Below are positions 30,741 through 38,740 of a stretch of DNA of 38,740 nucleotides, piece by piece. Source of the stretch: Pseudobacteriovorax antillogorgiicola (GTDB lineage Bacteria > Bdellovibrionota_B > Oligoflexia > Oligoflexales > RGVZ01). The DNA is taken from NCBI GenBank assembly GCA_945897695.1, contig CAMDGW010000001.1, positions 1-38,740 on the forward strand, read 5' to 3'. The position numbers and the translations under genes were made by a program. Position 1 is the first letter of the stretch; each line of letters starts with the position of its first letter. Below the pieces are notes generated by a model. It was given only the letters and a program-made list of their open reading frames with translations. It was not told the DNA's origin and did no database searches.

Positions 30741-32600
30741 CTATTGAGAACCTTGATATAAAAATTCAAGCCAACCGCGATATCTAGTCGCCGCAATCCA
30801 GTCTGGAGTGTTGTCTTCAGGGATTAAACCGGATAGAACTTTTTCTTTGGCAAGACTTTGTCCTTTTATGGGTAGAAATAAATACTGATTTAAGTCGCTT
30901 GAAATAGGCCATGGACTTGTTTCGAAAATTGGTCTGTCAAAGAAAGCCGGATCGGCTGAGATGCCAGAAATTTCTGCTAAAAATGGAGCGATTTGGCTTT
31001 GTGCCGTAAAATTTGAAACTACGGGGGCCAATGCCCCGCGGTCTCTTAGGTCCTCAATGATGCCGCCTGTCAATGTCATCGAAACGTGCGAAAGAAGTCT
31101 TTGATAACGATTCGTGTCACTGCCATATGGGTTTTTCCAAGAGGGCTCGAGGTTGCCGTGATCTCCGACGACTATCAAGACCGACTGCTCCCACAGGTTT
31201 TTCTCTTTTAGGTTGCCAATAAAAAGATCGAGTGATTCATCAAGATATTTTACGGTCCGGTGAGAATCGTGAGCTGCAATAAAGTTTTTGGTATCCAAGG
31301 TGGCGTCACTGGGAACTGTCCAGGGGACGTGATTACTAACAGTCAAAATCATAGGCAAAAGGAGCTTAACACCCGGCTCTTTTGAGGATTCTTGTAATAT
31401 AGCAGCGGAACGATCAAATAATGCCAAGTCACTCACGCCCCAGCCAGTTGAAGGAGTGCCTTCTGGAAAATCTGACTTTGTCAGAAATCTACTGACGCCT
31501 TGATGAGTCCAAAACAGTAATTGACTATCAAATCGGCTATCGCCACCATGAAGCCAAAGGGCCTTAAACTCAGGACGGCTGCGGACTAAGGCAGGTAAAC
31601 ATTTCACTTTGGCATCAGGAAAAGATCTCATGAGGGATGTGTCGGTGGCTGATGGTGTGCTGCACCAAACAGACTCTTGCCCGCCGCGAGTCACCGGTCC
31701 TGAACTGTATAAATTTGTAAATTTAACCCCTTGCTCCTGCAAAGAGTCGATCGCTGGAGTTAAACTCGTCTGATCGGAAGACCTTGGACCGGTGTCAGCT
31801 TCTCGAAGTGACTCCACCAAAATAACTCCGATGATTGCTGGCTTACCTGGCTTTGCACGTCTCGCGACCTCCCGCCGGATCACGTCCGTAAATGAATTAT
31901 CTTCACCAATGTGTCTTGCATAAAGAAGACTATTTTGAGCCGTGACCTGGGAAAACACCTTAATCTCCTCTTGAGAGAGGCGTTTGATCTGGGGCTTTTT
32001 GCGCCAGTTGGTATAAAGTGCTTCAAGGTAGTTTGTTTGAAGTGGTTCAATGATAAACCAGTTCACTCTCCACCTGATGTTGGCGGCGTGAGCGCCTACT
32101 GCTACAAGCAAAGTGGCCGCCATAAGCATTGAAACGTTTCTTTTCTTCTTCTTGTAGGATTTGGCCGACCATGTCCAATAGGCAAGTCCCGCCGCCAAGG
32201 CAAAAATCACCGCTGACGATGGGTGAAATAAACTAGATCCATTGGCGGATAAAAACGAGTTGTCACCCATGTAGGTCAAATGGAATGGAATGATCTGAAA
32301 TTTAAAAAACTCAACATAGTTTTGATGAGCTGCAGTTAAGACACCCCATAAGATAATCCAAATAGTTGCGATATACTTTTGTGCATGACGCACTGGTTTT
32401 TGAGGAAAATACTCAAAAATCCAAAAAGGCAAAGATAGAAGGGTTGCCATCCACAGGTCGCTTAAAAAGCCCGTGATTCCCTCCTGCCACCACGGCCCAG
32501 CCTTCGGTCCGTATTGCTCAGATAGAAATGACCAGGCCTCAATGCGGTGTAGGAAAAACACCAGAAGCAATGAAATCAGTATTTTGACTGTCCGAATCAT
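30741..32600 (-). CDS. Membrane-anchored sulfatase/LTA-synthase-like phosphotransferase
   Basis: 619 residues from ATG 32600, where the first membrane helix begins; ribosome site is weak. About five membrane helices lie in the first 240 residues, with a large periplasmic domain after. The alkaline-phosphatase-superfamily marks are VILVESLRE (metal Glu), PVTRGGQESVW (likely nucleophile Thr), DTSLMRSFPDAK, and VVGDHGNLEPSW (metal Asp and His), with HVPWT before. Relatives are lipoteichoic acid synthases and phosphoethanolamine or phosphoglycerol transferases, so it probably moves a lipid head group to an envelope glycan. It is divergent from copA across 49 bp and converges with murF. Confidence 0.85.
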   Translation of the reverse strand: MIRTVKILISLLLVFFLHRIEAWSFLSEQYGPKAGPWWQEGITGFLSDLWMATLLSLPFWIFEYFPQKPVRHAQKYIATIWIILWGVLTAAHQNYVEFFKFQIIPFHLTYMGDNSFLSANGSSLFHPSSAVIFALAAGLAYWTWSAKSYKKKKRNVSMLMAATLLVAVGAHAANIRWRVNWFIIEPLQTNYLEALYTNWRKKPQIKRLSQEEIKVFSQVTAQNSLLYARHIGEDNSFTDVIRREVARRAKPGKPAIIGVILVESLREADTGPRSSDQTSLTPAIDSLQEQGVKFTNLYSSGPVTRGGQESVWCSTPSATDTSLMRSFPDAKVKCLPALVRSRPEFKALWLHGGDSRFDSQLLFWTHQGVSRFLTKSDFPEGTPSTGWGVSDLALFDRSAAILQESSKEPGVKLLLPMILTVSNHVPWTVPSDATLDTKNFIAAHDSHRTVKYLDESLDLFIGNLKEKNLWEQSVLIVVGDHGNLEPSWKNPYGSDTNRYQRLLSHVSMTLTGGIIEDLRDRGALAPVVSNFTAQSQIAPFLAEISGISADPAFFDRPIFETSPWPISSDLNQYLFLPIKGQSLAKEKVLSGLIPEDNTPDWIAATRYRGWLEFLYQGSQ

Positions 32601-32649
32601 GTAGTTAAGATAACATAGCTGTGACTGCATAAAAAGCGAGGACGTCACC

Positions 32650-34797
32650 ATCACGGAACATAAAAAAAAACTAGAAATTGAAGGAATGACCTGTGCTGGG
32701 TGTGCCTCGAAAATTACATCTGCCCTGCAGCGGGATCGACGAGTTTCTTCCGCTGTTATTGATTTTGCAACAAGATCAGGGGTGATTGAAGGCGAAATCA
32801 GTGAGCAGGAAATAGAAAGAATCGTCAACTCTGTTGGCTATAGAATTTCTTCATTTGGTCAGTTACAGGCCGAGACAAAAAAAAGTGCAGATCAGCTAAG
32901 TGCGGAGGTAAGGCGGCTAATTCCAGCCACTTTTCTTGCCGCTCCAGTGGTTTTAGTGGCCATGGGGCCTTGGAATGTTCCTTACGGAGCCTGGATTCAG
33001 TTATCACTCACCACAGTATTTATGCTTGGCCCGGCGTCTGGATTTTTTATCCGGGCTATAAAGCAAATAAGGCATGGATTTGTGACGATGGATACCTTGG
33101 TTGCCCTTGGTATTGGGAGTGCCTGGAGTGCTTCGCTGGTGATGATGGCCTCAGGCCATAGCGAACATTTATATTTTGAGTCGGGCGTTATGATCGGATT
33201 TTTTATTTTGTTGGGTAAGACTTTGGAAGATCAGGCGCGCAGAAAATCTATTGGCGAAGTTGATCGTCTTGTTCGACTGAGGCCCAGAAATGTTTGGCGT
33301 GTTGGCCCATCTGGTCTTCCAGAAGAGGTACCAGTTGCAAATGTCTCTGTTGGTGAACAAATTTATCTAAGACCTGGAGATATGCTTGCCTTAGATGGCA
33401 CCGTAGTTCAGGAAGCTGCGAGCTTTGATGAATCAATTATTACTGGGGAAAGTGTGCCAGTGGTTCGTTCCATGGGGGACGCGGTCCCTTCCGGAGCGAT
33501 CAATGCAGGGGCTACTGGCGTCACCATGAAGGTGACGGGTATCGGCAAGAATACGACGGTTGAAAAAATTATCCAGCTTATTGAAGACGCAAGACTTTCA
33601 AGGCCTCCGATACAAAAACTTGCTGATCAGATCTCTAATATTTTTGTCCCGGTTGTGATTGCATTGGCGGTGTTGACCTTTCTTTACTGGTGGCTACTAG
33701 GGGGACTTGACGTCACAGAAGGTCTTATGATTGGCCTCAGTGTTCTGGTCGTGGCTTGCCCCTGCGCATTAGGTCTTGCAACACCTGTGGCCTGGGTTGC
33801 TGGTCTTGGTCGGGCGGCACGGGCTGGTGTTTTGGTGAGATCTTATGAGGCCCTTGAGACATTGCGTCGAGCAAATGCGGTTATATTTGACAAGACGGGA
33901 ACGCTGACCGAAGGGCGACCAACGGTCATTAACGTGATCGGCTCAGATGAGCTGGCGCCTGAATTTTCATACGCCGCACTGCTTTCAACGTTGTCCCATT
34001 CAAGTCATCCCCTATCGAGAGCCATGGCTCACCACATTCGTGAGCTCCCGCTAATTTTGGACCCCCCTTTAAGTAAGCTCATTGAGGAGAGACCCGGCCA
34101 AGGCGTGATTTGTGAAATCAAGCTCAATCCAAAACATGTGATCAAATATGGTAGGCCTGAATTTGTGGTGCAAGAAATTCCACAGCAGTGGCTTAAGTCT
34201 CTAAGTTCGGGAAATCCCACGGTCGCAGTTTCTTTGGACGAAAAACCGCTATTTATTTTTGAATTGAAAGATGCCATGAGGCCCGATGCCCAGCAGTCAT
34301 TGGCTAGGATTCGGGCCCGCGGTTTTGAAATCTATGTTGCATCTGGTGATAAAGACTCCGTTGTGGATGGCTTAAGACTCCTGCTGCCAGAAGTGACTTC
34401 GTTCAAAGGTCGCATGACACCAGAGTCTAAAAAAGATCTGGTCCAATCTCTCCAAAAAACTGGAAAAGTAGTCGCTTTTGTAGGAGACGGTATTAACGAT
34501 GCTCCTGCCCTTGCTGCGGCTTATATTGGCATATCCATGGGAACCGGAACAGACGTGGCCGCGCATAGTGCAGGCCTCGTGCTTCAAAGGCCAGGGCTTT
34601 TGCCACTTTTAGACGCAATTGATCTCTCGTCGCGAATCACGAAAATCATCAAAGAGAACTTTTTTTGGGCATTTTTTTATAACGTAGCAGCCATTCCCAT
34701 TGCGATGATGGGATACATTACACCCATGTGGGCTGCAGCTGCCATGGCCTTATCTAGTGTTTCGGTTGTTACTAATGCTTTAAGGCTGAGACGTTGA
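32650..34797 (+). CDS. copA: Copper-transporting P1B-type ATPase
   Basis: About 715 residues. Exports Cu+ with ATP. Order: one heavy-metal-associated domain with GMTCAGCASKI, membrane helices, the actuator motif ITGESVPV, the membrane metal site ACPCALGLATPVA, phosphorylation site DKTGTLTEG, nucleotide-domain SSHPLSRAM, and hinge GDGINDAPALAAAY. I start it at ATC 32650, with GAGG eight bases upstream. The first ATG, at 32686, would begin inside the GMTCAGC motif, cut the first HMA strand (KKKLEIEG) and has its purine-rich stretch touching the start codon. No in-frame ATG, GTG or TTG lies between the previous stop and 32686. Its 3' end overlaps the HAD gene by 18 bp on the other strand. Confidence 0.93.
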   Translation: MTEHKKKLEIEGMTCAGCASKITSALQRDRRVSSAVIDFATRSGVIEGEISEQEIERIVNSVGYRISSFGQLQAETKKSADQLSAEVRRLIPATFLAAPVVLVAMGPWNVPYGAWIQLSLTTVFMLGPASGFFIRAIKQIRHGFVTMDTLVALGIGSAWSASLVMMASGHSEHLYFESGVMIGFFILLGKTLEDQARRKSIGEVDRLVRLRPRNVWRVGPSGLPEEVPVANVSVGEQIYLRPGDMLALDGTVVQEAASFDESIITGESVPVVRSMGDAVPSGAINAGATGVTMKVTGIGKNTTVEKIIQLIEDARLSRPPIQKLADQISNIFVPVVIALAVLTFLYWWLLGGLDVTEGLMIGLSVLVVACPCALGLATPVAWVAGLGRAARAGVLVRSYEALETLRRANAVIFDKTGTLTEGRPTVINVIGSDELAPEFSYAALLSTLSHSSHPLSRAMAHHIRELPLILDPPLSKLIEERPGQGVICEIKLNPKHVIKYGRPEFVVQEIPQQWLKSLSSGNPTVAVSLDEKPLFIFELKDAMRPDAQQSLARIRARGFEIYVASGDKDSVVDGLRLLLPEVTSFKGRMTPESKKDLVQSLQKTGKVVAFVGDGINDAPALAAAYIGISMGTGTDVAAHSAGLVLQRPGLLPLLDAIDLSSRITKIIKENFFWAFFYNVAAIPIAMMGYITPMWAAAAMALSSVSVVTNALRLRR

Positions 34798-35469
34798 AAA
34801 TCCAGGTAGATTGATAAACCACCCGTTCAACAGAGCCTCTCCCACATCGGCGCAGCAGGCTTTGGCTCCCGCAGCTAACATTTCTTTGGCTGTATTTTGT
34901 GTGAGTACGCCGATCGGATACATTCCTGCTCTAACAGCGGCCCTAAGTCCGTGAGGGCTGTCTTCAAACACCATGACTTGCGGGTGACTCAGGACAGAAA
35001 CTCCAAGAGCCTTTGCACATTTTAAAAAAACATCTGGTTCAGGCTTTGGTCGAGCCACGTCGTCAACTCCGAACTTGATCTCCACCGACAGTCCGCAGCG
35101 CTCGAGGGTGTTTTCAATAAAAGATCTTGGTGCATTACTTGCAATTCCAAATGGAAGACCGTTTTTTTTTAGCCATGTGAACGTTTCTGAAATGCCAGGA
35201 AGTAGCTGAATGGTCTGAAAGTTTTGGCGCAGAGCTTCGCGCTTGAGATCTGCTAGTTGTTCTTTGAGTTCAGGACGTCCAACCCGCGTTACGAGAATAT
35301 CAGCAATCGCGATGGTGGATCGACCCGCAAGTCCTGTTGTGTCAGTAAGCTCTTCTTGGAAAAGCTCCATGAAAGCTATTTGCCATGCCTTAAGGTGAAC
35401 AGATAAGCTATCTACAACGACTCCGTCAAAATCAAAAATAACTCCGGCAGGAGATAGGGTACTTTTCAT
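34780..35469 (-). CDS. HAD-family phosphatase, beta-phosphoglucomutase-like
   Basis: 229 residues from ATG 35469. The HAD motifs are all present: motif I GVIFDFDGVVVDS, motif II PFGIASNAPRSF, motif III lysine in DVARPKPEPDVF, and motif IV VMVFEDSPHGLRAA. The cap domain lies between motif I and II (about 20-85), as in subfamily I HADs such as beta-phosphoglucomutase and sugar-phosphate phosphatases. Substrate is unknown. GAGG is 11 bases upstream of the ATG. The start codon shares the CATG at 35467-35470 with lspA, and the gene's 3' end overlaps copA by 18 bp. Confidence 0.9.
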   Translation of the reverse strand: MKSTLSPAGVIFDFDGVVVDSLSVHLKAWQIAFMELFQEELTDTTGLAGRSTIAIADILVTRVGRPELKEQLADLKREALRQNFQTIQLLPGISETFTWLKKNGLPFGIASNAPRSFIENTLERCGLSVEIKFGVDDVARPKPEPDVFLKCAKALGVSVLSHPQVMVFEDSPHGLRAAVRAGMYPIGVLTQNTAKEMLAAGAKACCADVGEALLNGWFINLPGFSTSQP

Positions 35470-36040
35470 GCCATTTAGATCCTCATCAATAAAAAAAATT
35501 ACCCGCTTCCTGGTCATTTTCACATTAATCTGCGTTCCCGTCGACCAGTGGTCAAAAGCTATGAGCCACGAGTCTTTCCTGATTCACGAAGATGCTTCTG
35601 ATACGACAATCTACCAAGGAAAGCGATTTGAAGTTTTAAGCGTGGGAGATGACAAAGCTTGGATGACTTTAAATTTAACTTACGTGAGAAATCACGGGGC
35701 CTCATGGGGTCTGATGAGAGAACTTCCAAATGCTTTCCGTCGTGTGGTTTTACTTTCCCTGGGCCTCATTTTTTCAATGCTGCTTTGTTTGGCAGCCATA
35801 AAATTTGACGAAAATGGGAGTAGTAGCCTGGCGGCCGCCCTTGTGCTCATGGTTGCTGGATCTTTCGGCAACCTGATTGACCGTGTCCGCCTGGGTTACG
35901 TGATTGACTTCATCACGGTAAGGGGCGCACTTGGCAGCAAAACTTGGGCGCTGCCAACCTTTAATGTCGCTGATATGATTATAGTTATTAGCTTATTTTT
36001 GGTAATCACCATGGCGTCTAAAAAAAAGAACACAGTTTGA
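35468..36040 (+). CDS. lspA: Lipoprotein signal peptidase II
   Basis: 190 residues, longer than the common 160-170. Cleaves prolipoproteins after lipidation. Catalytic Asp motifs: GNLIDRVRLGYVIDF and FNVADMIIV; the family segment YVRNHGASWGL is also there. The first helix begins at about residue 9 (TRFLVIFTLICVPVDQW) and the loop after it, about residues 30-60, is longer than usual and accounts for the extra length. AGGG stands about eight bases before ATG 35468. The ATG shares the CATG with the HAD gene. It is the enzyme needed by Pal, the FKBP lipoprotein and others in this window. Confidence 0.93.
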   Translation: MPFRSSSIKKITRFLVIFTLICVPVDQWSKAMSHESFLIHEDASDTTIYQGKRFEVLSVGDDKAWMTLNLTYVRNHGASWGLMRELPNAFRRVVLLSLGLIFSMLLCLAAIKFDENGSSSLAAALVLMVAGSFGNLIDRVRLGYVIDFITVRGALGSKTWALPTFNVADMIIVISLFLVITMASKKKNTV

Positions 36041-36101
36041 CCTCATGAATTACTGATCTCAAGTCGACCGAACTGATAGAATAATAAGTCTGAGACAACT
36101 C

Positions 36102-36119
36102 ACCCAAGACTTGGGTTTT
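36102..36119 (+). terminator. Short hairpin between lspA and the lytic transglycosylase gene
   Basis: ACCCAA pairs with TTGGGT across a 3-nt loop, followed by TTT. It lies 62 bp past lspA and 15 bp before the next ATG. It is a weak terminator or a leader structure. Confidence 0.3.
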
Positions 36120-36134
36120 AGCTGCCGGATTTCT

Positions 36135-38471
36135 ATGACCATTCGCCTCATTAGTTCGAAAACGATTCTCCTGACTTCTGGTTTGATTTTCCTGGGACAG
36201 GCGGGACTTTCGGCAGATTTTCCAGAGGTGATTTATAAGGCGATGGATGAATCTGACTCTCAGATGGCAAGCCTTGAAACGTCGCTCAAATCCTCAGAGA
36301 TGGCGGCAATGGCAAGCGACGAAGAGCGAGCTGTTTTTGCTTTTTCTAAGGGTCTTAGACTTCTAGAAAGTGATTCCAAAGCTGCTACGAAGGCGTTTGA
36401 TGCTGCAAAAAAAATCGTTCCAGAAAAATCTCCTTTTCATGCTTTGATTTCGATCTATCAGGGTCAGGCAACGCTCTCGCCAAAAAATGCCCTCGAAATT
36501 TTAAGTAAGTTAAAACTAATCTCTAAGCGCCAATCCAACACTCAGTACTGGCGGCCTGAGCAATTTAACTTGATGCTCGAGATATTGATGGTGTTAAAAA
36601 GTGACGCACTTCTTGCGAAAACGTGGTCAGAGATGGAGTCTAGAATCAGACCAGCCCAGCGCAGTGATGATCTCGCAAGGAAGGTCGCAAACTACATCGA
36701 ATTACGCCGCATTCATTCGAAATCAAATCTCATCCCTATTGTCGAATCACTGGCGGCCTCGTATCCACATGCAGATACGGCCCGCTGGGCTTTTCAAAAG
36801 CTACAGTCACTGACGTGCGAACGTAAAGACCCGTACGTCTTCAGTTTACCATTGATTAGCCGACTTGCGGGTAATACGAATCTGGACGAAGGTCTTAAAT
36901 TTTTTCTGATTGAGCTCACCAAAGGGCCCGTCAGAACGATGGCAGGTCAGGTAAAGCAATTTGATACCAGTGAGCGTCTTGAATACCTCGTACAGATAAG
37001 GTTTTGGCATGAAGCGCGAAGACTGGCCGAAGAGCAATTAGACTCGGTTAAAGTGAGCGAGTCGTCAGAAGGAAAAATTCGCCTGGCGCGCGCGCTCAAC
37101 ATACTCGGCCAAATCCAGGTGAAACAAGGTGACTTTGAATCTGCTGCAAAGACCTGGAGCCTTTACCTGGTAAAGTTTGGCGGCCAGACGGACTGGAGAC
37201 CTGCGACTGAAAACTTAGCAGACAGCCTTTCAAGGTTAAGGCTTCATGCAGTGGCAGCAAAGATGTATGAGGTTCTTGCGCAGTCGCCGTCTTCTGATCC
37301 TATTTTGAAGTGGCATCATTTCTGGAACATATATCTTTCAGGAAGCCTTAAAGAAGCTTTAGTATTACTTGATCGACCTGGCTATGTCCCTCAAAGAGAT
37401 CGCGGCACTGAAGGTGGACTTGACTATTGGCGGGCAAAAATTCTCGAAAAGATCGGCCAAACCGCCGAGGCAGATACACTCTACAAAAAGATTCTCATGA
37501 ACCATGGTGACAATTTTTATTCGTTAATGGTTCAAGCAAGAAAGCCAAAGTTACTTGAAAGTACGAGAGCACCAAACAGCAGCATCAGCACGGTGTCATT
37601 TGAAGAAAGTAATGAATCAAATGGATTTCAACCAGCGAACGATATACCTGTAACGGAACTGCAGAAGCCAGCCATGGCAGAATCGGACGCCCGAACGGTG
37701 GTGGCATTAAAAAAATGGGGTCAACCACAGATCGCTCGCCGAATTTTCCGCTTACTGCCGACCGTCAATCAAAGAAATGGCCAAAGCACTTGGGTAGAGT
37801 CATTTAAAATGGCTCTAGACCTTAGAGATTTCAGTTACGGATTGAAAGCACCGTCAGTTCCGGACTCACCACTTAGGGCGATTCCGAATTCTGCCCTCCA
37901 TTTGGAAGAGCACATGAGTAAGTACTCTTCAGACTGGAAGATGCTCTACCCGTATGCTTACCGCGACGCTGTTGAGACGTTTGGGGCGGTGGCTGCTATT
38001 GATCCGTTTTTGGTTCTTGGCGTCATGCGCGCTGAGAGCGTCTATGATGTTGATGCAAGAAGTATTGTCGGTGCCCGTGGGCTTATGCAAATCATGCCGT
38101 TTACGGCAGTCAGAATTGCACGCATGATGGCTGATGGTCGATTTGAATTGCCCGACCTCCATCGTCCAGAGGTAAATATCGGCTATGGAGCTTATTATTT
38201 GCGAAAGCTTGCTGATTACTACAAAGGAAACAATCTTTTGGCCGTGGCTGCCTATAACGGTGGGCCGGTTTCGGTAGATCGTTGGGTGCAAGCATACGGA
38301 AATCTTGAAGCTGACGAATTTGTGGAGACGATTCCATTTCGGGAAACACGACGCTACGTCAAATCGGTGCTTAGGAATTTTAATCAATATAAGAATGTTT
38401 GGCAGCAATCCAAGGCACTTGCAGATCTCCCAAAGGTGCCCTCAGAGCTGGATGGCGGCGAAATATTCTAA
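36135..38471 (+). CDS. slt: Soluble lytic murein transglycosylase with N-terminal TPR-like region
   Basis: 778 residues from ATG 36135; the reading from a TTG at 36111 adds eight residues with no site. The signal peptide is about 1-27 (LGQAGLSA). Residues of about 30-560 are helical, TPR-like repeats, as in the doughnut of Slt70 (for example GDFESAAKTWSLYLVKFG and IGQTAEADTLYKKILM). The catalytic SLT domain is at the end: DPFLVLGVMRAESVYDVDA with Glu634 as general acid, GARGLMQIMPFTAVRIA, GAYYLRKLADYYKGNN and AAYNGGPVSVDRW. It cleaves glycan strands to 1,6-anhydro-MurNAc products that LdcA and Mpl can recycle. Confidence 0.93.
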   Translation: MTIRLISSKTILLTSGLIFLGQAGLSADFPEVIYKAMDESDSQMASLETSLKSSEMAAMASDEERAVFAFSKGLRLLESDSKAATKAFDAAKKIVPEKSPFHALISIYQGQATLSPKNALEILSKLKLISKRQSNTQYWRPEQFNLMLEILMVLKSDALLAKTWSEMESRIRPAQRSDDLARKVANYIELRRIHSKSNLIPIVESLAASYPHADTARWAFQKLQSLTCERKDPYVFSLPLISRLAGNTNLDEGLKFFLIELTKGPVRTMAGQVKQFDTSERLEYLVQIRFWHEARRLAEEQLDSVKVSESSEGKIRLARALNILGQIQVKQGDFESAAKTWSLYLVKFGGQTDWRPATENLADSLSRLRLHAVAAKMYEVLAQSPSSDPILKWHHFWNIYLSGSLKEALVLLDRPGYVPQRDRGTEGGLDYWRAKILEKIGQTAEADTLYKKILMNHGDNFYSLMVQARKPKLLESTRAPNSSISTVSFEESNESNGFQPANDIPVTELQKPAMAESDARTVVALKKWGQPQIARRIFRLLPTVNQRNGQSTWVESFKMALDLRDFSYGLKAPSVPDSPLRAIPNSALHLEEHMSKYSSDWKMLYPYAYRDAVETFGAVAAIDPFLVLGVMRAESVYDVDARSIVGARGLMQIMPFTAVRIARMMADGRFELPDLHRPEVNIGYGAYYLRKLADYYKGNNLLAVAAYNGGPVSVDRWVQAYGNLEADEFVETIPFRETRRYVKSVLRNFNQYKNVWQQSKALADLPKVPSELDGGEIF

Positions 38472-38656
38472 TTAATTGGTGCCACCCGACTGTATTCATA
38501 GAGCGCGGCTGGTCACTTTACAACCGACGCTGGTGATTCCACCCGCTCATTCGACACTAATTTTAGTACATGGCCTTTGATGAGCGTTTCAAAGTAACCA
38601 ACTCATCATCGTCGCATCATATATTTTGAACGATCTTTCACGCGGAAGACTATGAC

Positions 38657-38740
38657 GCAAAGCTTGGGCCATCGTCATTGACGAGTATGGCGGAACAGCA
38701 GGAATCATCACTCTGGAGGACATACTTGAAGAAATCGTCG
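38657..38740 (+). pseudogene. Fragment resembling the CorC/HlyC CBS-pair family, cut by window edge
   Basis: The last bases encode an open frame that gives AIVIDEYGGTAGIITLEDI and LEEIV, a close match to the conserved end of the CBS-pair region in CorC/HlyC-type proteins (VVDEYGGTAGLVTLEDILEEIV). Upstream in the same frame is a stop (TGA at about 38652-38654), and no start or usual N-terminal CBS sequence is seen in 38472-38650. So this may be a decayed or frame-shifted remnant, or the true gene has a break here. The rest of this 180-base stretch shows no other feature I can name. Confidence 0.4.

Noticed and set aside
32686..32688. ATG as the start of copA
   Set aside because: It would cut the first strand of the metal-binding domain and has no properly spaced ribosome site. 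It stays possible if the upstream codon is not used.

Overview
This is an ordinary chromosomal segment from a Gram-negative, diderm bacterium with near-balanced base composition. Evidence for an outer membrane: Pal, a beta-barrel protein ending in Phe, several Sec and lipoprotein signal peptides, LspA, the meso-DAP murein recycling enzyme Mpl, an LD-carboxypeptidase and a family-9 (heptosyltransferase-like) glycosyltransferase. The mix of TrmFO, RNase Y with YmdB, a DUF2330 protein, a Cys-rich GT9 and a spirochaete-like alanyl-tRNA synthetase suggests a delta-like or Bdellovibrionota-type lineage. That lineage call is inference. There is no phage, IS element, CRISPR array, rRNA or tRNA gene that I can see.

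Layout. 1-2533 (minus): alaS (cut by the window edge), an FKBP-type lipoprotein prolyl isomerase and glutathione synthetase. 2630-5783 (plus): pgk-tpiA, then a secreted DUF2330 protein. 5845-7791: two divergent GNAT acetyltransferase genes, one of them with two domains. 7805-10020: trmFO (minus), a small TPR protein (plus) and a 65-residue protein of unknown function (minus). 10337-14883 (plus): psd, a pyruvate-kinase homologue with altered active-site residues, a possible outer-membrane protein, a CYTH phosphatase/cyclase-fold protein and a GatB/YqeY protein, closed by a strong terminator. 15158-17512 (plus): a large secreted protein standing alone. 17547-20686 (minus): dapB, dapA and a degenerate argininosuccinate lyase homologue whose C-terminus carries an LptM-like lipoprotein sequence. 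20789-28083 (minus): outer-membrane barrel, ymdB, rny, pal, mpl and ldcA. 28196-30729 (plus): GT9 and murF. 30741-32600 (minus): membrane sulfatase/LTA-synthase-like enzyme. 32650-34797 (plus): CopA-type copper ATPase, apparently with a non-AUG start. 34780-35469 (minus): HAD phosphatase. 35468-38471 (plus): lspA and a Slt-type lytic transglycosylase. The right edge holds a fragment resembling the CBS/CorC family.

How the genes work together. Many act on the cell envelope. dapA/dapB make DAP for murein and lysine; murF completes the UDP-muramyl pentapeptide; ldcA and mpl recycle murein peptides; the Slt enzyme cleaves glycan strands; Pal ties the outer membrane to murein; LspA matures lipoproteins such as Pal and the FKBP protein; psd makes phosphatidylethanolamine, which is a head-group donor for some membrane sulfatase-fold enzymes.

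The points most worth a second look are the ArgH-like pseudoenzyme with its LptM-like tail, the pyruvate-kinase homologue with a coordinated set of active-site substitutions, the AUC start candidate of copA, the lspA/HAD start codons that share one CATG, and the structured non-coding gap between pal and rny.
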